Below are positions 56,101-64,000 of a stretch of 64,000 nt of DNA, piece by piece. The translations under genes were made by a program, and so were the position numbers. The stretch is from Polytrichum commune (Eukaryota > Streptophyta > Polytrichopsida > Polytrichales > Polytrichaceae), in contig OX485803.1 in assembly GCA_950295325.1 (NCBI GenBank), positions 3,350,001-3,414,000 of the forward strand, read 5' to 3'. Within the stretch, counting starts at the first letter, position 1. Each line of letters begins with the position of its first letter. Below the pieces are notes generated by a model. The model was not told the origin of the DNA. It ran no database searches and saw only the letters and a list, made by a program, of their open reading frames with translations.

Positions 56101-57790
56101 TCTAATCTTTCTCTGTCTCTAATCTTTTTCTGTCTCCAATCTTTTTCTGGCATGACTTCTTGCCTTCTCTTTTCTGACCAATTTGCAGCCCTCCAAAGCA
56201 GCTGCACTGGAAAAGACTTCAGCAAGCAGACCTTGTGTTACTTTTGAGTGTATATTGCCGACATAGGTGCACAAGAACATTATTCTAAACTCTATCAATA
56301 TAAATTTAAGGTCTTGACGTTACTTTTGCATGACCACCTTGGCAAGCCAGGAAGAAAAATAATAATCATAATATATGTGAATGCTAAGATAAGAGAAAAC
56401 CAAGAAAAATTACTCTTTTTAAATTGGTGTAATATTCATTCGAAGTGGACATCTGATAGTTGAGAATTCTCAGGGTTCCTTGGTTGTAGTTGAATATTTA
56501 CACCTTAAGGAAGTCTATGCAAAAACAAAATTTAGTCTTTTAACATTCAATAGATTGATCTAATTCTGGTCTCATGTTGGGTGCACATAACAGATAACTT
56601 GACAGAGGCCCTCCTCTTTCTAGCTTAACTTATCAAGAGCCTCTTGGAGGACTTAGTTGGAGAAAATTCCCAAGTCTTGCATTTGACCAATGAAGAGCGA
56701 GAACTGACCACTAGTTACAGATAACCCAGTTGAGCTCAAAAAAATAGTCGTTGAAGTTCAAGACTTCAGGAAAAAGTACTGATCGCTTTAGAGGAACCTA
56801 TGCATAATGATTTACATACATTAACACAGAAAAACTGAAAGATGTCAACATGTAAACCAGTTGGACTTGCATAACTCCAGTACCTTGACAAACCGTGCCC
56901 AAAAATCTCCCAGGACAATGCATTTGATGAATGCCAACTGGTCATGAGACGGGCGTCAACATCTCTCACCACTTTTTGTGTTACGTTGAACCGACATAGT
57001 AGCCTTACAGACATGTATAAGTAAGTGAAGCAATCTCACATACATACCTTCAAAACTCTTATTCAGGGAAATATTGGAGGTAACGTAACGAACTTACTTC
57101 TATGATAGCAATGTAGCACAATCTCGTGATCCTGTATTATGTATCTTGTGCACAGAAAACCTTCTTGATCACTAGCACGTAAATTGCATCGAATGGGAGT
57201 GCTAAGTCTTCAGATAACATAGCCTCTTGAATGGCCCTCAAAGTACAGGTCTCATCAAGAAAAGGAAGAGATCAGACTGTTTTCTGCCCACGAGCTTAGA
57301 ACAAAGGCTAACTAGATGTGGTTAATATCTTAACTGATGTAAAGTTTGGGTAGAACTGCTTTCTTGTAGCCTGAAGTTTATAATCATATTTTGTGTCTTT
57401 TCAAAAGATGAAGCTTCACATGCTTTCTGAAATGACATGGCCCAATGTTCCGTTCCATTGTCCACTACTGGCAAGAATCAAAACTACCGTATTGCTTGGT
57501 TGGTACCCTCAGTCACCACACTAACAAGTTAAAGCCTGAAGTGTTAGAATCTTGGCTCAACACAGTGATATATTGTCATAGTATCTTTCTACAGTAAATT
57601 TAATTTCCTCTGAGATCACTTGGACAACGAATTCATTAACAGGGCAAAGGACCTCTACTATAATGGAAGTCTTGCTATCATTGACTAGGAACTGTCACAC
57701 AAACTGAACATATAGAGGTTTGATAGTCAATTATTTAGTTCATGTGACTGAGCTCAATCAACAATCTTCAGTCATCAAACTGATGACTTT
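53130..57790. repeat. TGACT/AGTCA motif clusters in introns of the TNPA-like gene
   Basis: Clusters at 53130-53340, 54060-54300, 54760-54860, 55870-55990 and 57680-57790. Repeated words include CAC.TATTC.AA.TTCTATGAC, TCTAACT.CAT, GTTCATGTGACT and GGACC(A/G)GTCACAAATC. They resemble the subterminal array and a further cluster at 62190-62320. Confidence 0.65.
53404..53535 (-). repeat. Exon 6 with 5' intron, duplicated unit B
   Basis: Exon 6 is 75 bp, phase 0 at both ends, encoding VVQETEDPDLKKGDPVRL..; compare VVQEGEDPPFKKGDLVRL in exon 7. Its donor side (AACGCACCG|GTAAGTGAAC) copies that of exon 5. Confidence 0.85.
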
Positions 57791-58395
57791 CACTCAACGA
57801 GCCTACGGAGATTCCAAGCACTCATCGAGCCTAAGGAGTAGTACTATTCGTTTACCACAAATGAAGTGCATGGAGAACTAATAATTAGCCATCACAGATG
57901 ATACGAACCATCATGTTAAAAAATCCCAATAGTGATGCACTCACCTGAGGATGAAGCTTGCCTCGATGGGGCTTGAGCACTCCTACTGCTGAGACCTCAT
58001 TATCGCAGATGCCACGCTCGGCATCATTCTCGATGTCAGTTTCGCTGTCATCTGCCTCCTCTTCGTTGTGCCACTCCTCGGAAGTGCTCTTCATGCTCTG
58101 AGCGCCCTCCTCCGATTCCTTCGAGAGCGAGTCCCTCTGAGTTTTCCTTGCACCGCGCGACTGAGTTGCAACTTTTGCTGGCGGTTTAGGGTTTAGACGC
58201 TGGCTCCGGCGCACGACCTCCCAACCCTCGCTGTAGTTCTCTCTGCAGTTCAAGCCCGGACGGAAGTTAGTGAGGGCGAAAACAGATCGAAGGGCTACAG
58301 CAGCAATAGAGAGCTTGATATGAGTACAATAACCAAACTCAGTGAGCAAAGCTGCTCACAATATATAGAGTAGGCTGGGAGATCACCGAAGGAGC

Positions 58396-59980
58396 TAGGG
58401 TTTAGGGTTTCTCTACCCTAATCCGAAACAGTGTTGGCGGTGTCCGAGGCTGCTGGCGCCAGCGCGGCGTGTGCTCTTCACTCCCGCCACATTCCCCTCT
58501 CCTCCCCCCGCTTCGGACGTGGAAGTGGTTGTCGATTCTTTCAACGCCGCTGCCAGAAGGGGGGCTCCAAGCTCCTGTAGCTTGAGGGCGTTTTTGCGTA
58601 AGTGCTCCTGACGCTGCCTCTCGTACTCAGGTACTTCGGCCTCCTCGTCACTCCCAAACCCTTCCTCCCCAGATCGCTCCTCGTCCTCGTCCTCTTCATT
58701 CCCCGAAGGCGTTTCAGGGGCGTTCGTGGGCGTCTCCATCGGACGCGCGTGCAGGAGCAGTGAGGCGTGGGAGGCATTCAAGCGCCCTTGCCATCGCCAT
58801 TTTCAAACCCAGGTGCGAGCCGTTGCCGGCATCAATTCGTGAACTTAATGCATGTTAGATCAGAGAGTAGCATGGACACATTTGAACGCCGCCAGTAACT
58901 TGGCTGCTTTTAGGGTTTAGGGATCTGTAACGAGGTTCAGGGTTTAGGGTTTCTAGTGTAATTAAGGTACAGATCTAAATGACTGGATCTAAATCACTTA
59001 CACTGAACCCTTCGTCATTGGATTTTGAGGGATTGGAGTCATTAGGGTTACGATGTGCAAACCCTATTTTTTGGGTTCGGTCTCCGAGTTTTCCTTGCAC
59101 CGCGCGACGGGTCATGAAGATTGTGTACCTTGTTGAGAGTATTTCTGCAACAAAAGAAATATGGAATTTGTTTTCCTTCTTATCTTCTTTCCAAAACGCT
59201 GAAAATTATCCTCAGAACGCAGCATAGGGTATTAGAATTCGAATGTCGTGAGCATGCTCTGCGTAGTGTTTCTGACATCAACGTTTGTTTTGGACCTACT
59301 TACATCAGCTTGTACTTAAAACCTTTTTGTGGGTGTTAAACTGCAGGAATGGCTATCATATCATCTTAGTTGAAGGTAGGAAGAACTGAGGAGCAATTAG
59401 CACAAATCTGAAGGTTGTTTCCACAAAACACGTGCAAGGTGTTGTATCAAATGGATAGGTGCGGCAACCCTATGGTCAATCTCCGCTAGGTACAGTAGTC
59501 GATTTGGAGCTGATCCATTTTGTTGCAAACTCGCTATTGTAGTTCTATTTGGATCTTTTGTTGGCAGTCATGACCTTTCCAAGTCTTGAGATCAACTCAA
59601 TGTTAAGCAGGAAATTGCCTTCTGAGTTTTGCATTGGGTTGAGAGAATAGCACTGATGCCAGACTAGGGATTTTTTTGGTATCAAAAGCTGTTCCTTTCA
59701 GTCTTCATAGTTGGAAACGTACGTGGTCCATTTGATAAGTGGTTCTAGAAGAGAGACTAGGTAAGACAACTTCGCAGATTCTTCTTGACGTCCATGGAAA
59801 CAAAGAAACATTTCATATGATCTTGTACATGTGGGAGGAGTTTGTAAACCAGTGTTCTCAAGGTACCTAAAATTCTCCATGATCTAGAAAGTTATGTCAG
59901 CATCATGTGATAAGACTTCCAATTACATTACAGTGTACCATGGGTCATGAAGGTTGGTTGCTTTTAGGGTTTAGGGTTTC
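58396..59980. promoter_or_regulatory. Telobox clusters near the 5' end of the TNPA-like gene
   Basis: TAGGGTTTAGGG and variants occur at 58396-58410 (intron 1), 58911-58922, 58939-58953 and 59965-59980, i.e. AAACCCTAA teloboxes on the coding strand. In plants these sit in promoters of growth-related genes and bind Myb-like TRB and Polycomb-recruiting factors. They lie between the two divergent transposon genes. Confidence 0.6.
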
Positions 59981-60030
59981 TAGTGTAATTAAGGTACAGA
60001 TCTAAATGACTGGATCTAAATGACTGGAAT
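58905..60030 (+). repeat. Direct repeat pair about 1.03 kb apart
   Basis: 58939-59000 and 59965-60027 share TTAGGGTTTCTAGTGTAATT, AAGGTACAGATCTAAATGAC and TGGATCTAAAT. The second copy lacks a segment of about 27 bp present upstream in the first. Confidence 0.85.
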
Positions 60031-61348
60031 GTAGATCAGTTTACGAGAGGCCGCATAGTGCCGAAGTAGTGAGGTATCTGTACATCTGTACAGTTACGCA
60101 GAGTGATTTTTTGCATTGTAGAATTTGGAGAGGGATTCAAAATACGAGGGTGGGAGAGGTCACAATAGTGGAGTCTCAGTTTGGACTTCGTGTGCCTACA
60201 TTCAGCAGTTTATCATCTGCCACTGATCTGCAAAGTCTCACTCGAGCTGAAACCTGGGACACGTGCTACTCTCTCAACGGCTACTCATCATTTCCACTTT
60301 CTCTTTGATGCATACCTTATTAAAAATAGTGGTGTGGAGGAGCCAAGTTGAAACAAACTGGTTGTGGAATGAGAGGTGCAAAAGGTTGATGTTGATGGTT
60401 TGTTGTGAGCAGCTGTGAAGAGGCCATGTAAGCATATTGTGATTTAGGCACTGTTAGCGACCTATCCACCAGCCAGTGGCATCAATTTAAAACTTGTTGT
60501 TTAATTGCCGAATTCATGCGTACGTGATTGGGTGGGTTGCATTTAAAGGCTTTATAGTACTATTTCCTGCCATTATTTAAGTTTGCGAATTAGCTTCTGA
60601 CAGTTGCATTGGATTTTGAATGTCTCAAAAGCGAAATCACAATCTTGTAAACCTCAGTAACGAGCATTTTAAAAAATGTAGATATATTTGCACTGAGATT
60701 CGTGTAGAACTAGTATTGGCCGTATTGAAGCGTTTACATTTGTCATATATGTTCAGAAATTCAAGTGTAGTACAGGTGTTTATGTTATTACTGGAATTAT
60801 GAGACCACTTGACTGAGTGGTGAAATTATTTACAGTGGAGATTCTGCGTTTTACCCAACACTTGCTCAGACATTGTATCTTCAAGTAAATGTATTGTTGT
60901 CATGTAATCTTTTAGTGTCGCAAAATTATTTCACGGGCTTCTTGGACAAGAAGATTTACAGTTTGGCTTTTGCTATGTTTTTATTTTACATTCCAGAGAA
61001 TAGAAAATTGGTGTGTTAGGTAGCTGCCAATGCCATCACTGGGCTTCTGTTTAGTGCATTAGCTTCTGGTCAGTGCCTTGGATGTTTTGCAGCAATTTTG
61101 CATCCTAACATGATTTACTTTGGATGTGTTAGAATGATACATATGTTGTGGGCGAGGAGAAGATGGAAATGAGTCCAAGAATTGGACTAGTGGACTGAAG
61201 AGGAAACAACGGCATGAGCAGTGACTTTGGTTTGCTTGGAAACCTGTGGGTCCCAAAACCTTGTTGTAAGGTTAGATATACGTAGCTTTGGCTGCTTGTG
61301 CTGTTTGGGTTTACCTCAACCGTTCCTCATATTGGTTATTTTGATCAG
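60030..61348. other. CACTA interior, no further gene recognised
   Basis: No motif-bearing frame. This could be the 5' UTR and intron region of the TNP2 gene, or additional captured DNA too diverged to name. Confidence 0.3.
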
Positions 61349-61812
61349 ACTCAAAATCATTCTCAACGGAGGTCTCCAATTGCCGCAAAGAGTGAGAGTA
61401 GTAGGCCCTTATGGCAAGTTGAAGGCAGGGTTCCGACTTCTGATGCTGTAACGGCAAGTCCCAGTGTGTCATCTACTAATGTGAAGCAGGGACCTATTGA
61501 CACAGTATGCCTCTATGGCTCACCCTCCAAATACTGCAACATATATGACACGTTCCAAGTTGATAGGAAGAAGATTATAGGCCCTTGTAAAAGTCTGTGC
61601 TTGACCTTATCTTCACTAAAAGTTGTGGTCATTTGTTTGCATAGAGAAATGTGTACTTGAAACACCAGGTTACTTGTACTTTCAAATTAGACATTGCATT
61701 GTATTCTCATGATTTGTATTCCCTTGATGTGCATGTTTTGTAGGTCAAGGTTTTGTACAATGAGGCTGGGGTGCATGGTTTTTGGAATGGTGTTTTTCCC
61801 ACTCTTATCATG
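61349..61812 (+). pseudogene. Captured gene fragment: two exons of a peroxisomal NAD carrier-like (mitochondrial carrier family) gene
   Basis: Exon A, 61349-61504 (156 bp, phase 0 both ends), follows TTTTGATCAG and ends ACA|GTATGC. It encodes TQNHSQRRSPIAAKSESSRP.. up to GPIDT. Exon B, 61744-61812, follows TTTTGTAG and encodes VKVLYNEAGVHGFWNGVFPT-LIM. The joined reading is the matrix loop and next helix start of carriers like plant PXN, where a variable linker after RMQTH precedes an EVYDEAG..GFWKGV.PTLIM block. The frame after LIM does not match and no other carrier exons are present, so this is a fragment carried within the CACTA element. Confidence 0.75.
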
Positions 61813-62496
61813 TTAAGTTTGTTATTGTGTTTTTCGAGCTGTGCACATTGTTAATAAGAGTGCTTTGCCATGGATTTCTTCACCCCAGCATGATATAAAG
61901 TGTAGGAGACAGTGCATGTCAGGCTAGGTTTGTTGTTACCTCCAATATTAGTCTGATGTAGGGATTCACTTTGGAAGTGTTTGGATGACTGCACTTGTAC
62001 AGACAGCAAAAGTTTCACTGCACCATGATGTTTGGAAGGCACCTGATGCAGCAGAGATTTTTTCATGCATGTAGCGATTCAAGAGATTACATATTTGCAT
62101 CGTATCACTGCAAGCAATCAACCAAGCATTCCATTCTGTAAACCTGTGGTCGCAACCCTTTCTGACTATTTCTTCTTCATTCCTTGTTGCTCGAGGACGA
62201 TCTGACCAGGATCAGTCATACTTTTGGTTTCTGTGATGGTACAAAGTCACAGAACTTCATCATAGGATGAGTTCACTAGTCAGCAGTTTGGTTCATGTAA
62301 CTGACGGCAGTGACGGAGTTTAAACTTTGATGGCACATTCAACTGTGATTTCAGTGTTATTAAAGTACTGAGGACCATTGGAAGAGACCCTCAATTCACT
62401 GTGCCAATTTTGGTATGTATAAACTACGTGATGTAATAAGCTCTTTTCATTTGATATGCAGTGCTGAAATACTTTCAATTGTGTTAATGCCAATAG

Positions 62497-63472
62497 TGTC
62501 GCAACCCTTGCTAGCCCCCCCTTGACCATCTTGCCAATTTTCAATTCTAGCAAAGGTTACGAGTCGCTAACCCTTCGCATACCGCCATGCTAATGGTTAG
62601 CTCCTCTAACCCCGGACCATTAGTTCATAGGAGGGGAACCAACCCTCCTACTTTGATTTCGGGACTCACCCCTTTAATCGGTAACCAAACCTTAGATGTG
62701 GACTTCCATCCATGGAAGTCCAATCTTATGTTGATCATCGCGTTGCCGGAGCAACACTACAACAACCCGAAGCATACTAGGCAACTATGGCCTCACAATG
62801 GGCCAAAGCCCATGGAGGCCGTGCCGTTCGGCCTCGGGTGGGTGAGGCCACACCACCTCACCCATATAAGCCTCTAGGACTTCACGCGGGGCCCCTACCC
62901 CACCGTCAACCAACCTCTTGTCTCTCTACCAAGAGTTGGGGCCAAGTGGACATTTTCCCTTAGCCGCTGGGCCTAGAAGCCCCCAGCAGCTTCAGACCAT
63001 CATAACTTCCTTGTATGATGTCTGATTCCAGCAACCAACCACTCCATCTTCATCTACGCTTCACGTAGATGCCGATGGACTCCTCAATTGCCCCATTCGG
63101 GCAAGTGGTGAGGAAGTTATGCCTGTTTGAACCTTGGCAGTCCCGGGAATCACTCCCAGGCACTGCTGTAGCAGGGCGCTGTCCCGGGACAGCGCCCCAC
63201 TCAAATGGCCATAACTCCTAGCTCACACCTCCGATTGAGGTGTTCTTGAGCATTCTAGAATCACCACGCCATGAGCTACGCATAGCTCATGGCCTTACCC
63301 TAGTGCCTCCTAGTCTCCATGGGTGGGAGGCGTTCCCAACGCCCGGGGCCCTCACCCACACTAGGATCACTTGGGCCCTCTCACCAACAGCGCCACAAGT
63401 CCCGGGTGTCACTCCGGGGTCCCCCTTGTGCCCATGGTGTTTCGGGCACTCCTCATGGAGAGGTGCGCGACA
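62497..63472. mobile_element. Solo LTR (976 bp) with AATAG target duplications
   Basis: Starts TGTCGCAACC and ends GGTGCGCGACA, with 6-bp terminal inverts TGTCGC/GCGACA. AATAG stands at 62492-62496 and 63473-63477. It is GC-rich (SmaI-type CCCGGG words, CTCCGATTGAGG..), which looks like a Ty3/gypsy LTR, though superfamily is inference without an internal region. It interrupts the TNP2 frame, which can be read through if the LTR and one AATAG are discounted. Confidence 0.9.
63174..63197. repeat. Perfect 24-bp palindrome in the solo LTR
   Basis: GGGCGCTGTCCC followed by its exact reverse complement. A second near-palindrome, CATGAGCTA..TAGCTCATG, lies at about 63270-63292. Confidence 0.95.
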
Positions 63473-64000
63473 AATAGTGTGCTATGCTCAGGCGGGTCTT
63501 GTGGATGCGGAAAACGACATTGTTGGAGAGGAAGTCAGGGAAAGCCCTCCTCAGCTTGACAACAACAATGGGGGCATGGATGCAATAAGAATGATCATGG
63601 AGTGCCTCTCTAGATACGATAACCTCGGTGATGAAAACCGTGAGGATTGCACTCCAACGGACGATGGGGAGGAGGATGACGCAATCCCATGCGGGGAAGG
63701 GGACTGCAGGACAGATGTAATGGAGGAGTTAATGAAGCATGCCCGAACTCCTCTTTTTGCAGGTGCCTCAACAAGTCGGTTGGTTGCAACTCTTTTGCTA
63801 CTGAATTGTTTTGCCGTGTTCGGAGTATCGAATGCATTTGTTGACGAACTACTTCAACTGTTGCATATTCTGCTTCCAAGCGACAATTACCTACCCCGTT
63901 CTCACTATGAAGCCCGGAAGTATGTGGTGAAGTTGGGACTGTCTTATAATATTATTCATGCATGCCGCAATGGATGTTGTTTGTTCAGGAAGGAGCTGCA

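Larger units (their letters stand above)
52777..58739 (-). pseudogene. TNPA-like CACTA accessory gene, seven exons, two in-frame stops
   Basis: Exons, minus strand: 1 from ATG 58739 to about 58500 (METPTN.., YERQRQEHLRKNALKLQELG); 2 58242-57945 (VVRRSQRLNPKPP, acidic); 3 55844-54906, with a Transposase_24-like region (HIRHDHWVKLSKLILEEKKQ, SSAGRNKEYVRAQL); 4 54705-54388 (PTRVEIERELARDKN); 5 54007-53597 (Lys-rich, KKNKEAN.., KGKRKRNMNAP); 6 53478-53404; 7 53097-52777 (FKKGDLVRLKG.., LGKVQNVAG.., VGHFVMWPTEFMDI). Exons 2-7 have clear GT-AG borders; the exon 1 donor is uncertain. The N-terminal YE..R..N..LG motif, the middle domain and the C-terminal domain are the usual order of plant En/Spm second proteins. 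Stops TAG and TGA in exon 3 (about 55383 and 55195) break it. Confidence 0.8.
51676..64000. mobile_element. Large CACTA (En/Spm) transposon, right end beyond the window
   Basis: The left terminus CACTACAAGAAAACC at 51676-51690 is the canonical plant CACTA end. Behind it lie about 900 bp of subterminal repeats, then a leftward TNPA-like gene (58739 to 52777), captured carrier exons (61349-61812) and a rightward TNP2 transposase exon (62462 to the edge). That TGACT-type words run through the whole block argues for a single element rather than neighbours. No inverted TTTTCTTGTAGTG end is seen up to 64000, so the length exceeds 12.3 kb. The single-element reading is inference; two overlapping CACTA copies remain possible. 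Confidence 0.75.
62462..64000 (+). pseudogene. TNP2-type CACTA transposase, 5' exon, interrupted by a solo LTR
   Basis: After an acceptor TTTGATATGCAG an open frame starts at 62462, is broken at 62497-63472 by a solo LTR, and resumes (VCYAQAGLVDAENDIVGEEV..) without a stop to the edge. Landmarks: MEELMKHARTPLFAGASTSR, LVATLLLLNCFAVFGVSNAF, VDELLQLLHILLPSDNYLPR, SHYEARKYVVKLGLSYNIIH, ACRNGCCLFRKEL, which is the N-terminal part of TNP2/TNPD transposases of En/Spm elements. The catalytic part lies outside the window. The TNP2 reading is firm; the exon start is inferred. Confidence 0.85.

Noticed and set aside
62755-62766. CACTACAACAA, resembling a CACTA terminus
   Set aside because: It lies inside the solo LTR, lacks the CAAGAAAA continuation and has no subterminal repeats or partner end.

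Overview
The window is nuclear DNA of a land plant. Evidence: spliced genes with GT-AG introns, an R2R3-MYB gene with the usual plant 133/130-bp first exons, a plant-type family-14 glycosyltransferase gene, a DD39D plant mariner remnant, a Ty1/copia element, L1-type LINE debris, tRNA-like SINEs and a large CACTA (En/Spm) element. The species cannot be named from the sequence. Long introns, nested insertions and many dispersed repeats point to a repeat-rich genome.

Layout. 1-900: last exon and 3' flank of an HMG-box gene. 2050-3105: a detached copy of the upstream region of the MYB gene. 3712-4020 (-): a small secreted cysteine-rich peptide gene. 5040-7600 (-): decayed LINE. 7860-8800: possible LTR fragment. 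9861-15201 (-): nearly full-length copia element with 299-bp LTRs, inserted in a dispersed repeat (called R1 here). 16085-16961: mariner remnant with one terminus. 17666-18367: 702-bp element with perfect 14-bp terminal inverted repeats and 8-bp target duplications. 19215-22107 (-): R2R3-MYB gene, its duplicated 3' end, and an upstream region in which the start-codon segment recurs. 24498-25268: foldback element. 25.3-40.7 kb: mostly repeats, with no convincing host gene (R1 and R2 families, two SINEs, a tail-only retroinsertion, MITEs, microsatellites). 40733-45949 (-): intact ten-exon GT14 gene. 46-51.6 kb: intergenic DNA and repeats.

From 51676 to the right edge there appears to be one large CACTA transposon. 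It has a CACTACAAGAAAA terminus, a roughly 171-bp subterminal tandem array, a leftward seven-exon TNPA-like gene (Transposase_24-like region plus a C-terminal domain) with two in-frame stops, two correctly spliced exons captured from a mitochondrial-carrier-family gene resembling the peroxisomal NAD carrier, and a rightward TNP2 transposase exon split by a 976-bp solo LTR. The TGACT/AGTCA motifs of the subterminal region recur inside introns of the TNPA-like gene.

The likely functional host genes are the MYB factor, the GT14 glycosyltransferase, the HMG-box gene and perhaps the cysteine-rich peptide. They share no evident pathway, although MYB and GT14 proteins both have cell-wall-related relatives. 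The main interest is in element biology: a LINE and a SINE sharing a 3' tail, an insertion consisting only of that tail, host-exon capture by CACTA, and repeated copying of the MYB 5' and 3' ends.
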